From positions 1 through 64,000 of the forward strand of contig KV748272.1 in NCBI GenBank assembly GCA_001692895.1: a stretch of 64,000 nucleotides of DNA. Reading direction: 5' to 3'. Shown here piece after piece: positions 46,781 through 58,340 of the stretch. Within the stretch, counting starts at the first letter, position 1, and every line of letters begins with the position of its first letter. The translations under genes and the position numbers were made by a program. The notes under the pieces are model-generated. The model searched no databases. It saw only the letters and a list, made by a program, of their open reading frames with translations, and was not told the DNA's origin. The stretch comes from Cenococcum geophilum 1.58 (Eukaryota; Ascomycota; Dothideomycetes; Gloniales; Gloniaceae).

Positions 46781-47475
46781 ACTACAGCTCTGGAAATTCT
46801 CCTTCGAAAACGATAGGGCGCCCAATTTCCGGATTCCTCACTTCTACCTGCATTACGATGTCTCAAATCACCTTAGCCAGCTAGTTATAACTAATTCGCT
46901 AGCATTGTACCGCCCTTTAAATCTATGTTCAATCTATATTCAATCCCTCCCTGATGTCCGAATAGGCCTCGACAACGATATTCGGCACCATGAGCTGATA
47001 ATGTTCTACTCGGACCTAAATCCCTACTCAAAATTCTAGACGTGGCGCAACCAACAGCAGGCTCGCATGGACCACGACATAGTGTATACACCGTAAAGTC
47101 TTAGACGACGACGGAGAACTTCGAAGGCTTATGGCCGAGATCATGGACCACGACATAGTGTATACACCGTAAAGTCTTAGACGACGACGGAGAACTTCGA
47201 AGGCTTATGGCCGAGATCATGGACCACGACATAGTGTATACACCGTAAAGTCTTAGACGACGACGGAGAACTTCGAAGGGTGATGGCTGGGATGCGAGAC
47301 TATGGTTGACGTACTGGAGTCACTCCCAGCCCCTGCCAGCCACAACGCTGCATCCAAGTAACAACTCAGCTGTTACAAGCAGCACTGTCAGGTGGTTGTG
47401 GAATGTGAAGAGTATCACACTCAAGACACCCCACTGAAATACTCTGTGGATAGACTCTTGATCCTCCAATGAGGA
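46781..47475. other. Gene-free stretch with tandem repeats
   Basis: A 96-codon frame at 46752-47039 begins inside the solo LTR, so it is not an original gene, though its later part could be a remnant of the sequence into which the LTR inserted. The 76-bp tandem repeat at 47066-47285 fills most of the rest, ending near the 3' end of the regulator gene. Confidence 0.5.
47066..47285 (+). repeat. 76-bp tandem repeat, three copies
   Basis: Copies start at 47066, 47142 and 47218 with CATGGACCACGACATAGTGT. The first two are identical. The third follows the unit until about GAACTTCGAAGG, then diverges (GTGATGGCTGGGATGCG). A unit of 76 is not a multiple of three, so it is not a coding repeat. Confidence 0.92.
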
Positions 47476-49009
47476 TTAGCCTAGGATGTTCTCCCATTCT
47501 AAACCAACTACACGAACAGGCCACTCGATCCAGCTCTTCCGCTCCTCCCCTAACACAAGAGCCGCAGTAGTAACCAAAGTCACGCCCCAACCTTCTATCC
47601 ACCAGACGCCACGGATCCTCCCAGGCAGAATCGCGTAGTGCGCCAAAATGGCAAGAGCCTCCGGGCGCTGGTTCTCGATCAGTGCGATAAACTCCTCAGG
47701 CACACTGGTGGGCCAAGTGAAGATCGCGCCGCGGTCGATCAGCTTGCCATTATCACACTGGTCGTAGACATTCCTGTAGTTCGGATCGAGGCTGCTCGGG
47801 TTCCTTGTCAACTGCGAGACGAGCGCGAACGTGTACCGCAGCTGTGTGAGCGCCGACGTCAGCACCTGGAACGCGTACTCGTAGTCCTTCCCCGGCTGCA
47901 TCCACAGCCGCTCCAGCGCTGCGAGCCGGTGGTCTTCGAGCACCGCCTCGGCGTCTACGGGTATTGGCGGCTTTGGCCACCACTTGCGCGTGCAGAGTGG
48001 CGATAGTGGGCTTCGACTGATCCAGTCCCAGCCTGGGAATAGGATTACCAGCGACCCGCGTAGGGTGCGGAACATGCCAATTGCTATCCGTGTCATTTCG
48101 GCGGTTTGAGTCTTCCGGCCTGCACACTCTGTGTTCCTTTTGGGTGTTAACACGGCTTGGCATTCTTCGTGGCTTGTGTTGAAAATGAAGACGCATACAA
48201 GAGCCGAAAATGCGAAAAGAGCCTCGCAGTTCTCAGCCGTAACGTTTGTTATGACATGTCGGAAAAGCGAAAGTGCAATGTTGAACTGGCTGGCTGCTGT
48301 AGCGATGAGAGTTTCTTTGCCCTCCGCATCTCCACGCAGTCGAGCCAGGTGAAGTAAGGTGATGGCTAGGATGCCGTGGACGAGGAATCTGTGCGAGGCT
48401 GCCAATTGAGGAATAGTCCTTTGCCATACTATCTGGGCCGGTTGATCGGTTGCAAGAGTGATGCTCGTAGTGGTGATATAGTGATGTAGCAATTCCCGGC
48501 CTCTGACCTTGACGGATTCTGCGGCACCTTTGAGGCAATCTTCAAAATTAAGTAGTAGCGGCGGCAGTTTTGGTGGAGGTACTGTTGAGGAGCTTTGATG
48601 GAAGACATGCACGCGAAAAGGGGGCTTAATGCCAGCAGATAGAGATGGGAGGGGAGTTGATAGAGGAGAGAGACGAGATGAGGGAACTATCATAAGAAAA
48701 CTGCACGGGATTGATTTCTTATTGCAGTTATTGCAGCTTGGCTGTTGTTCATCACACTATCAGATCCAGGGGTCAGCCGCGTCTTAGGCATCATGCGGCA
48801 AGGCAGACATTCAACGTAACCTCTCACAGAGGACCCTCGGCTGAAGTGTTAAAGACTGCAGATGGCGGGTTGAGGCATGTCGCTCTCGTACACTAAGACA
48901 GGGAAGGGTAATGGAAGCAATGCCACTGGAGATTGCGTACCTTGATGCGCCGTTTCTTACAGGAGACGCACCCTCGTCTTGTTTTGCGATGAGCCTTACG
49001 TGAGGGCAT
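47476..49009 (-). CDS. Zn2Cys6 transcription factor, UPC2-like family
   Basis: A fungal zinc-cluster regulator of 449 residues, with minus-strand exons 49009-48941 and 48756-47476. The first exon gives MPSRKAHRKTRRG and half of the zinc cluster; the second completes it after an intron of 184 bases. The joined cluster has Cys at about residues 14, 17, 24, 30, 33 and 40 (spacing CX2CX6CX5CX2CX6C), the canonical binuclear DNA-binding pattern. The middle region (ELLHHYITTTSITL, HRFLVHGILAITLLHLARL, ENCEALFAFSALV) resembles the ligand-sensing part of Upc2/Ecm22-type sterol regulators. Using the single open frame alone would miss the zinc cluster. The gene is divergent from an RTA1-family gene with 610 bases between starts, suggesting shared regulation. 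Target genes are not known. Confidence 0.9.
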
Positions 49010-49619
49010 TGAGGCGAGCTGTAGCTAATGAATAGCAAGACTAGTAGGAGTGGGGACAGTGCAGGAAGGAAGTGCAGAGACTGAAGGCGGGTCTGATAGA
49101 AAGGTGCGCGTAAAGGGGCATTTTCGAGACGATAGGTGCACAGCCTCGCTATAGTTATCGATTGTGGATCGGGATGAAGTTTGGTCCGGTCACTTACAAG
49201 GCTGCTATACCTTGTTAAGGTTTTTTCGTACAGAGCCTTCTGTTATTGGACGTTTTGACCCACTCGGCGTTAGGGTCTTCTGCAACTTGCCGGTCCACGG
49301 ACGCTCCAAACAGTAATTCTTGCGGATTTATCACGACTGTATTATGGCAGGCTGTCTGAATAGACCTTGCATCCAATTAGTTTAGCTTGTGTACGATAAT
49401 TTCTGCAGTAGCGAAGAGAGTCGTCGTCGCCTTTGTTTTCAGGCGGTTCTGGGGGCACTGGCCTTAGGTTGCTGTATATAACCCCTTGAAGACTTTCAGA
49501 AATTATTTTATCTTTAATTGATACTATCCTCATCGCTTACTGTTGCTCTGCTCGGATTCTCCACACACCCGGCCTCAGTTTTTCTTCTTAATTTTTCTTG
49601 TCAATTTTCTTACTTTGCC
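49010..49619. promoter_or_regulatory. Divergent promoter of regulator and RTA1-like gene
   Basis: These 610 bases separate the two start codons and must contain both promoters. Several A/T-rich and pyrimidine-rich stretches precede the RTA1-like start (49555-49618). I could not identify a convincing CGG-type inverted pair or a sterol-response element by eye. Confidence 0.5.
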
Positions 49620-50791
49620 ATGGCGAAAACGCATCCAAGCCTCGACGATCCCAATGCCTTCGTTCTCTACCGCTATCATCCCAGCCTGGTGGCAGCTATT
49701 ATATTCATTGCCCTTTTCGCAATCACCACGATCATACACATCGTTCAGGCAGTTCGTTCGCGAGCCCGATTTCTCATCCCGTTTATTATCGGCGGTATCT
49801 GTAAGCTTCCTACCTCACCAAATAACCAACCCTTCACGTTCAGGATACAACATGCTGACACGCATCTGTGGTTTGCAGTCGAGATCGTAGGGTATGCTGG
49901 CCGAGCGCAGTCGTCCCAAGATCAATGGAATCTAGGAGCCTTCATCCAGCAGTCGATCCTGCTCCTCGTCGCCCCCGCTCTTTTCGCCGCAACAATATAC
50001 ATGACGCTCGGACGGATCATCTTGCTCGTTGGCGGCGAGAAGTATTCCGTGGTAAAAAAAAGATATTTGACCAAGATCTTCGTGGCGGGCGATATCTTCT
50101 CTTTCCTCCTCCAAAGCGCAGGTAACGTACCTTTCCCTCCGAATCACAGAAGCTCGAGCCAGCCAGAAGTCCCCATACGAACCTGAAGTCCTCTGGACTA
50201 CTTCCTTCAATGGGCCCAGAAAGAGACAGTCACCCAACCTTAGCAACATCGAAGCCACCCACAAGCCCTCATGCTATCATCTCGTATCTCTACAACCCGG
50301 CCTTTCCCTCAAAGCAGCTAACTCCCCTCCTAGGCGGCGGCANCATGTCCGGCGGCGGCAAGAGCGTGAAAATTGGTCAGGACACGATTCTGGCCGGACT
50401 CTTCGTGCAACTCCTCCTTTTCAGCCTCTTCCTAGCCGTCGGGATACTCTTCCACCGGCGCTACTCCGCCGCCCTGGCGCTCAACCCGTCGCTCGCGGGC
50501 TCGCGGCTGCCCTGGCGCAAGCACCTCCGCACGCTCTACGCCGCCTCCGCGCTCGTCCTGCTGCGCTCCGTCTTTCGCGTCGTCGAGTACATCATGGGCA
50601 ACGGCGGCTTCTTGCTGCGAAACGAGGTCTTTCTATATGTCTTCGATGCCGTGCTGATGTTGGGGGTTATGGTGCTGGTGAATCTGGTGCATCCTGGGGA
50701 GATTGCGGTGATGCTTGGGGGGAGGGGTGGACAGGGGATCCTGTTAGATTCGAGGGGCTTGCGGCAGGAGGGGGTGATGGAGGGGAAGTAG
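49620..50791 (+). CDS. RTA1-family membrane protein
   Basis: A seven-helix fungal membrane protein of the RTA1/RSB1 family, linked to resistance to 7-aminocholesterol and export of sphingoid long-chain bases. Exons are 49620-49800, 49879-50121 and 50334-50791, giving 293 residues. The first intron rejoins GGIF to EIVGYAGRAQ, and the second joins LLQSAG to GG-MSGGGKSVKIGQD, both typical of the family. Hydrophobic helices are visible at VAAIIFIALFAITTIIHIV, ILLLVAPALFAATIYMTL, AGLFVQLLLFSLFLAVGIL and YVFDAVLMLGVMVLVNL. The conserved motif YLTKIFVAGDIFSFLLQSAG is present, as is RSVFRVVEYIMG. One base in exon 3 (50343) is N, leaving a single residue unknown. It is divergent from a Zn2Cys6 regulator, which may control it. 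Confidence 0.92.
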
Positions 50792-51188
50792 TGATTGGAG
50801 AGGGCGCTGGCAGGCTGGTCGTGGGTTAGTGGCGCTTTGCTGAATTTTTTTGGGGTTTTCTCTTTCGCAAGACAACCAATCGCTAAGGGAGGCAGTACTA
50901 GTGACAATTAAAATCGCTAAGTAGGTGGGCGACTAGAGGGACTACCTATAGAGGCAGAAGTAGGGCGTTTGGAGCTTATATTAATAAGAGAAAAAAGTTT
51001 TACAATACCACGATCTAGAACAGATATTACGACTTTTAGTAAGGGAGAGAAGTTTAAAATAGCTTTAAAATTAAGCTCCAAGCTCCGAATTAATGTAGGC
51101 CGTAGCTTAAGCCGTAGCTATATACTATACCGCTTTTTACTAGCTCTTTATATTAATTTAGCTATAGATAAAGCGAAATTAGGTGTGT
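50792..51188. other. Junction between gene and transposon region
   Basis: No gene is supported. From about 50900 the sequence becomes AT-rich with TE-like composition. A frame at 50969-51229 runs into the LTR and is not a gene. The stretch may be part of an old element that copia element 2 split. Confidence 0.45.
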
Positions 51189-51193
51189 GGTAT

Positions 51194-51400
51194 TGTCAAT
51201 CGGTAGTCCGTGCACCGATAAGTAAGTAAAGAATGAGGACTCTGTCTATTCAAACTATGAAGAAAAGAAGCTATTTATACATGAGGTAGGTCCAGGCAAC
51301 TGAGTCAAAATAGGTAATAGAAACGGGTGGTGAGACCTAGGGNACTAGGCATCAAAGACAGTAGTAAGACGGTGGTAAGAAAACCCGATCTGGATCGACA
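51194..51400 (-). repeat. LTR of copia element 2 (3' LTR in element sense)
   Basis: This copy differs from 56210-56416 at a handful of sites, mostly G/A or C/T transitions (for example TGTCAATC against TGTTAATC, GAATGAGGAC against GAATAAGGAC). One N lies at 51343. It ends GATCGACA. Confidence 0.9.
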
Positions 51401-54400
51401 CACCCCCCCAGCTTTGAGCCCCTACGGGTCAAAGCTGTATCGCGGGTCTTGGCATGGTGTTGAGTCGAATATACCCCATATCTTCCTCCTTGCTTACCTT
51501 TTTCAATTTAGATCCTTTCCTTGATATCAACCAAATTCAATTGATGAACGAATGTGTCGTGCTTCTGCCTTGGCAGAGCTTTCGTTAAGCCGTCTGCTAC
51601 TATTGCGGCAGTAGGCGTCCAATTAATCCTAATTCGATCGTCACGTACTTCTTAACGTAACCAGTGGTGGTGTATGTCGACGTGTCGGAGCTTCGTAGAT
51701 AGCTCTGGTCCGTCTTTTGTGAGCAGTCGAATCATCTGTAGATTATCGCAGTTAATCATCTACCTGTCATCTAAGGTCAGTCCGATTTCTTTAAAGAAGC
51801 AACTCCACCAGATTAATTCCGTGCCTGCATATAACAGAGCCATAAGCTCTACCTTAGTGCTTAACTTCGTTACTAACGTCTGCTTAGTAGAGCGCTAGTC
51901 AATTAGTCCCCCGAATAGGGTAAACAGATATCCTTCCGTACTACGTCTACTTATCAAGTCGTCTCCAAACGCTGCGTCGCTTGCTCCCGTGAAGACTTAA
52001 CTCCCTACATTATGCCCTGAATATTCAATCGCGAGGGTCCTCGTCTGATACAAGTAGGTGATCGCTTAACGGGCTGCGGCGTCGTGTAGGGGTAAGGGGT
52101 TTCGCAGGAATTTCGATAGCTTGCTTAAAGCCCAAGCTGCATTAGGTCTCATAATATAGGTCGCGTAGAGGAGTAATCCAATCATCCTCTAGTAGACGTA
52201 GGTGTCTTAATTTAAAGCTTCCTCCGGGTTTGGTAAGAGCCCGTCAGTGCTTATAGGTGTACTAACTAAGCGCATATTAGTTAAATAAAAGTTATTAGCG
52301 ATTTTCTCAATATAGAAGTCTTAACAGAGCTACAGCTTCCTCTAACTCCTATCTCTTAAGACTCAAATTCCTAGGAACTAGGACAGTTCTCCTAGGTCCT
52401 TTATCTCGTATTTCTTTATAAGCGCAGTCTTAAAGCTCAGAAGCTCTAACTAGTTCCCCTTAGTACTTGCGGCACAGATATTGTCTATATAGAAGAATAT
52501 AATCAGCCGATTGTTATAGTAGAAACATGGCTCTCTACTAACAGGCTTTAACCCCAATTTGGTTAGTTCCTAACTTAAGTCGTTATGCCAGAGACGCGGC
52601 GATTATTAAAGTCCGTAGAGAGCTCTACGTAGTAGTAGATATTTGCCCTTAATAGTAAATCTATCCGGACACTTAATATAGACTATTTCGTTAATTAAGC
52701 TGTTCGCGAACGCGTTAACAGCGTCGCCCTGCTAAACGTCCAAATTAAATACTGCGATGACTGCTGCTAGAGCTCTAAAGACCTTAGCTGCCAGAGTCGC
52801 TGCATAGGTGTCCTTATAAATCAACTCTTGTAGATCGCCTTTTATATAGAGTCGTACCTTGAACTTCGTTAGATATCCATTAGTATCCGTTTTATAGGTA
52901 AATCTCTAGGTAGTAGGCACTGTTTTGACTAACGGAGTCTTATCTACAACCTTAAATGTTCCACGACCTTCTAGGTCAGTATACTCTTTTGTAGTAGTAG
53001 CAAGGAAATCTTCCCTATACTAGTGTCTTATAAGCTCCTTCCAGTTCTTAGGCGGAGGTAGTAGCTTATTATAATGGATTTTCCTATAATATTTTAGGCC
53101 TATATGGAAGGCTGCCTAAAGCGCTTTGAAGCTATCTACCTCCTTAAGGTGAGTTAAATAAGCTATGTATCGTTTAGGTAGCCTCCTTAATTATTTACCT
53201 TTTATAATATTGTCTTCCTTAACGGCTGCGCCGTCTTTATCCTTTGAGTTATCCTCTATAGGTACGTATTCGTAATGCGGTCGTTAACAGGTAGAGGGAG
53301 CTAAGGAGCTTAAGGATTCTTTAGTAGGAATTAACTAAGGTTCTAGTGTCTCGTCTGGGGTAGGAAGGGCAGGTAGGAAATCATTCTTTAAGGTTTATAA
53401 GCTTGCTACGTTATTGTCTTAATCGGTTACTTAGTCTTAATTTCCACTAGAATCTGCCTATTAATTTCCACCGTCTTCTACTTAAATCTTATCTAAAGTC
53501 TCGTCGTCCTTATCTAACGTTTCGTTAAGCTCTTCCTAAAGCGTTCTGTTAATATATAACATATTAATTACCTCTAAAATTTAATCAGCGCGTTTTTAGA
53601 GCAGATTCGCGAGATCTAGCTAATTATCGTTATAGAGCAATTGCTTATTAAATATAATATCTCTTATTTAAATTACCTTCTTTTCGCTGGGTATATAGAC
53701 CCTAAAGATATTCGTTAACTAGTACCTAACTAGGTATCTAATATAAGCTCTTAGCTTAAGTTTTTAAGTGCGCGGGAGGTTATATTTAAGCGGGTAAGCT
53801 CTATAGCCGTATACACGTAGATAAGCTATATTTGGCTTTAATAGTAAGAGCCCTAGTACTAACTAAAGCTTCTTAAAAGGTGTCATCTATCTAAGCTGGG
53901 CGTTCGGTGTCTAATTAATTAAATACGCTACAGCTCTAACGATCTTTAGCTAGAGCTCTTCTAGTAATTAAGCTTTAATTCGCATGCAACGAGACTTAAT
54001 AATAATTACCCCCCTAGAACGTTTGGTAGAACCGTTCTAAGACTTTATATATAGGGCCGATTGCTCTACTATAATTCCTTCTTAGTTTATCTAACTATAG
54101 AAGTCGCCACCAAGGGAGGTCTCGCCATTAACTTAGATAACCACAATCTTCTAATTATATCGACGCTTCACCCTATTCAAATATCGTATAATTACTTACG
54201 TTAACGACGACTTTTGGGCAAAGGTCTCTACCTCGTTCATTTGCAGAAATTCGTTATAGAAATATATCGTCCATTTATAACCATTATACGCCACGATCTC
54301 TGGAAATAAGTTGATATGCACTTAGTAGAAGGGCCTTATTGCCTTGTCGGTAGGTGCTCTTCTTAATACAATTTCGTGAGCCTTACTAACAGCACAGGAT

Positions 54401-54543
54401 TCACAGTCAATCGTCGCCGGTCCTCGAAGCTTCGCACCTCCTACCTCCTAAGGTAGATGCTTAATTACCTTCGGTCCTATATGGCCTAGTCTCTTATGCC
54501 AGAGCCTGCCTGCTACTTCCTAATTAGGAAGGGGGTCTCGCGA

Positions 54544-54873
54544 TTAGATTACAAATAAGGCTTTTAGCTCATTGTATTCAAGCGTGTTTTGGTTGCAATA
54601 TCGCCCGCAATAGGCAAATGTCTTATAATCGTCTTTGTAATATAGTAGGTTCTTTTTATTATCCCACCATATATTCTTATCGTTAAACCTATCTAGATAG
54701 GCCAAATTCGTATGGAACGCTGGTATATATACTGCATTAGCCAGTAGGATCCTCTTAGGGCCTACTAGCGTCTGGATCGTGACTGCTACTGTCCCTATAC
54801 CCTTAACTAGATCTAGGCCCGTTCCGGCGTATATAAAGTTATTACTTAGCCGGAGCTCGTCGACGAACCTCAA
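54544..54873 (-). pseudogene. Open fragment of copia element 2 polyprotein
   Basis: This is the longest stop-free stretch of the element. It reads NNFIYAGTGLDLVKGIGTVA, then GPKRILLANAVYIPAFHTNL, which is the retroviral-type protease to Gag-pre-integrase junction seen in copia elements. It has no independent function. Confidence 0.75.
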
Positions 54874-56195
54874 TCGATCGTTAATAATGTATATTATGGT
54901 TCCGTTGTTAAGAATTACGCTATCGCGCAGCTTATAATTAGAACCTACGTTATAGACGCCTACTTAGTATACGGCGAAGATACCGTGGTTATCTTCCTTT
55001 TAACTTCCGTCTAGGTTCCGTACGGCTTCCTTTTATAGAGCTTCCTTGCCTAAAGCCTCCTTTCTTATCTTCTTAATCTTTAACTTAGTCCAATCTAATA
55101 CGCTTACAATCCTTTCCTTAACTTTTATAGCCGTGGCTTTATTAGATTTCCAATCCTTTAATTAAACCGATTCGTTAATATAAGGATAATCCAGAAACTA
55201 GTAAATATCTCTACAGTAGCACGTTAGGATATCCTTCTTCTTTAACGTCCTAGACGGTGTAGTAGGGGCCTTATCCTTAGGAGTCTTGTCCTTAGGAGCC
55301 TTATCTTTACAAGATCTATCAATTAACTCGCCCTAGAAGCCCACTGCATTAGCGCTAAGTTAATCCCTTCTCTTTTAGGCAGTCTCTATTCGTTAATAGT
55401 TCCAATATATTTTAACCAGTCGATCTATAGATATTATCTAGTTACTAGCCTAGTCGTGTTTATCGAATTCGACCCTCTACGTTAAAGCCCAGTTTAGTAA
55501 TGCTAGCTCTATAGCCAGCAGAAAGTCTCTAATTGCTTAATCGCCGTTTACGTCTGGTAATTTAATCTTTTTATAGTTATTATATGTCTTCTCCTACTGC
55601 TATAGCCAGGCCTTAAAGTTCTGGTTCTTTAGGCCCTTTTTAACCTTAGTATATTAAGTGGATAGGTACAGCTTATGTGCTATATCGGTAGGGGCAACCC
55701 TCTCCTTAAGAGCCACCAGGGTGTTGTATACTAAGTTAATACCCAGTATATAGGTGTTAAGGTTCCTGGCCACTACACCAGTAATATAGCTTCGTAAAGA
55801 GGTTAAAGCTGCCTTCTACTTCTTATATTCCTTCTTTACTATTTTATACCTCTTACGGAGAATTTAAAGCTCGTCCTTCTCGTCCTCAGAGAGAGCTGCA
55901 TATAAGGTCATTCCTGTCTTCATATCTTAAGGCCTAGGAAAGACTAGTTCAAGCAAACGGGGTAACTAATCCTATTTAGTTAAGGGGTCGACGTACTCCT
56001 ATACGTCTCCTATTCGAGCTCGAAGCCTAATAAGGTCGATCCATTCGTCCCAATCAGCTTAGTTCAATAATATCACCGTCATGGTAACAGCTTGGGTAGC
56101 TTAAGAAGTCATATTAAAAGGTGCTTATAAGGACAAATGAAGTATTTAATAAGGGATAGGGTTAATTAAATCAATAGGTGCAATATGGCAAGTCA

Positions 56196-56209
56196 CCCGG
56201 GCTCATAAC
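56196..56209 (-). other. Probable primer binding site (tRNA-Met half-molecule)
   Basis: Directly inside the 5' LTR in element sense, the minus strand reads GTTATGAGCCCGGG. Its complement CCCGGGCTCATAAC resembles the anticodon arm of a methionine tRNA (CAT anticodon in GGGCTCATAACC). Copia of Drosophila is primed from an internal site in tRNA-iMet in the same way. The assignment is inferred from recall of tRNA-Met sequence. Confidence 0.55.
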
Positions 56210-56416
56210 TGTTAATCGGTAGTCCGTGCACCGATAAGTAAGTAAAGAATAAGGACTCTGTCTATTCAAACTATAAAGAAAAGAAGCTATTTATACATGA
56301 GGTAGGTCNAGGCAACTGAGTCAAAATAGGTAATAGAAACGGGTGGTGAGACCTAGGGTACTAGGCATCAAAGACAGTAGTAAGACGGTGGTAAGAAAAC
56401 CCGATCTGGATCGACA
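56210..56416 (-). repeat. LTR of copia element 2 (5' LTR in element sense)
   Basis: This copy pairs with 51194-51400 and is followed by the duplicated GGTAT. One N lies at 56310. Confidence 0.9.
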
Positions 56417-56421
56417 GGTAT

Positions 56422-56768
56422 TACGCGCGTATAGGGGGGGGGGGACACCAAAGCTGGTATAAGCTATACTACCTTCCTTAACTAATACTAAAAGTATGCT
56501 AAGACATCTGTGCTAACAGCTAAATATTTAATAGCGCTCCTAAAGCGCCGCCAAGGATTATATTAGCTAGCGTAGATTTAAAGGCTGCCGCTAATCTACG
56601 CTAATCTAGTTCTATTACTAGTAACTATATACACTAATAACGCTAATAGGATATAATAGGATGGTATTACGGACGCTTTAAGTACGATGTTACGACTACT
56701 TGGGGAAGAGTTAGAAGAAGCTAGTTGGTTAATACAAGCACGGTCTAGGATGGAACCGATAGAGCTAT
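56422..56768. other. AT-rich spacer between retrotransposons
   Basis: This stretch begins with a run of ten or more G (about 56437-56447), then AT-rich sequence without a gene. It is contiguous with 50900-51193 once copia element 2 is removed. Confidence 0.4.
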
Positions 56769-57132
56769 GTGACGAGGGATAGTAACCAAGGTTACGTGAC
56801 ATGATCTGTATAATCTGTAGGATCTATATAATCCGTAATAGAGTAGATAAAGCATACATATATTACGTACAAGAAGGATTTTATAGGAGTACGGTTATAT
56901 ATATAAGGACCCTTAGTCCCTACCTAGATAGTTCCTTCCTTATAGTAATTCTTAGAATATAATTAGAGTTAATCTATTAGGCAACCACTCTATTAGTTAT
57001 TATTACTCGTTAACCTCTATACTTATATTACTTACACACCTAGCCTAATAATAAGCCTACTATAGTTCTTGCTATAAGGTTCTATTACACAATTACTACC
57101 TAGTTATAGTATTAATATAGAAGTCAAATAAT

Positions 57133-58340
57133 ATGCTACTAAAAGCAGCCACTATAACGCTATTAATGGCGGCAACTACATTAGGATTAGGTAACGACAC
57201 TAGTATAGCAGACACTAATTTACAGCAACCTATAACGGTTAGACAACTACAAGAGATAGTTAACCAGCTAATAAAAAATAATGTAATATTGGAAAATAGG
57301 ATTAACGGGATAGGTGCAGTAAAGGTTAAGTTACTATTAATTAAAAGATTCTTAGGAGAAAGATTAAAGCTTAAAGGATTCCTTACGTAAATGCACTTTA
57401 AGGTTATATAAGAGGGAGCTAAGCTAGTAACACTTATAGATTAAATAGTATACGCAGGATTGTTCTTAATAGGAAGGGCACTTAAGTAGTTTAAGCCTTA
57501 CCTTACAGAAATCTAGGTAAATGGAATAACAACTACAAACTAAGAGGTACAGTTTATGTTCTTAAGCTAGAATAGATTTGTAGAAAGACTTATATAAATA
57601 TTTAGAGACCTAAAGGCAGTAACTATAGTAGAAAGAAAACTCTAAGATATTACGCAATAAACCTTAGCAATTAAATATATAACGTAGTTCCAGATATTAG
57701 TAATATAAGTTAAGTGGAATAATAGGGCGCTTATAGCACAGTATAAACAGAGACTTAAGGCTAAAGTCTAGGACGTAATTATTCTAATAGAAGATGCGGA
57801 TACCCTAAGGGAATTAATAGATTAGGCAATTAAGATTAATAATTGGATTTACTAAAGGGAACAAACTAAGTAAGGTTAGGATAAAGTTCTATAGTTGTAT
57901 AAGGCGCAGAGTACGTAACAACTAAAGCTAAGTTAAAAACTATAGTATAGCGTAAAGCTAATAGACCTAAGTAGTACTAAAGAAGCCTATATAAGATAGA
58001 GTAAAAAACTATAAAAACTTAGAGGTTAAGGATTTAGTAATTATAGAACTAAGGAGCAGAGGCTAAACTAGGGATTTTAGTAGCAAAAGACGTTTAGGCG
58101 GACTTTATAGTAAGAAAAATAGTTTAAAAAGGGAGCTTATATAAATTGCGGGAAATAAGGTTATTATATTAGAGACTATAGAAGTAGGCAGAGTTACTAT
58201 ATAGTAAAAGGTATAAGACTAGTAGACAATATATACATATAAAGGGATAATAATATACTATAAGGAACAAAAGAGTGTTTAATTAGAAGTTTTACGTTTT
58301 GTTATAATAACGCATACTAAATTCATAAGGACGCTAAGTA
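57133..58340 (+). pseudogene. Gag remnant of the gypsy element
   Basis: The first 85 codons are open (MLLKAATITLLMAATTLGLG to GERLKLKGFLT). Then, through stops, a gypsy Gag core continues (MHLKVIQEGAKLVTLID, RFVERLIQIFRDLKAVT). The zinc knuckle at 58138-58179 has three of its four metal ligands changed to Tyr (Y-x2-C-x4-Y-x4-Y). Those changes match RIP transitions: TGT to TAT and CAT to TAT. Confidence 0.8.

Larger units (their letters stand above)
51194..56416 (-). mobile_element. Ty1/copia LTR retrotransposon 2, complete but inactivated
   Basis: Two 207-bp LTRs (51194-51400 and 56210-56416), TG...CA ended and nearly identical, enclose 4.8 kb. The target-site duplication GGTAT is perfect (51189-51193 and 56417-56421). 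Coding text is on the minus strand. Gag is towards 56.1 kb. The protease and Gag-pre-integrase region is near 54.9-54.5 kb, where the longest open piece (109 codons) reads NLAYLDRFNDKNIWWD. RT lies at about 53.3-52.3 kb, and RNase H near 51.9-51.6 kb (VELMALLYAGTELIWW, SCFFKEIGLT). Stops interrupt all frames, mostly TAA/TAG at Gln or Trp positions. The near-identical LTRs point to a fairly recent insertion. Its LTR family also gave the solo LTR at 46185 and the fragment at 38291. Confidence 0.9.

Noticed and set aside
46752..47039. 96-codon open frame starting MAKKSDSGRQLQ
   Set aside because: Its first codons lie inside the solo LTR ending at 46780, so it is a chance join of transposon and flank.
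56437..56447. Run of ten or more G as a G-quadruplex site
   Set aside because: A single homopolymer without repeated G-tracts; it could be a sequencing artefact near an N-containing LTR.
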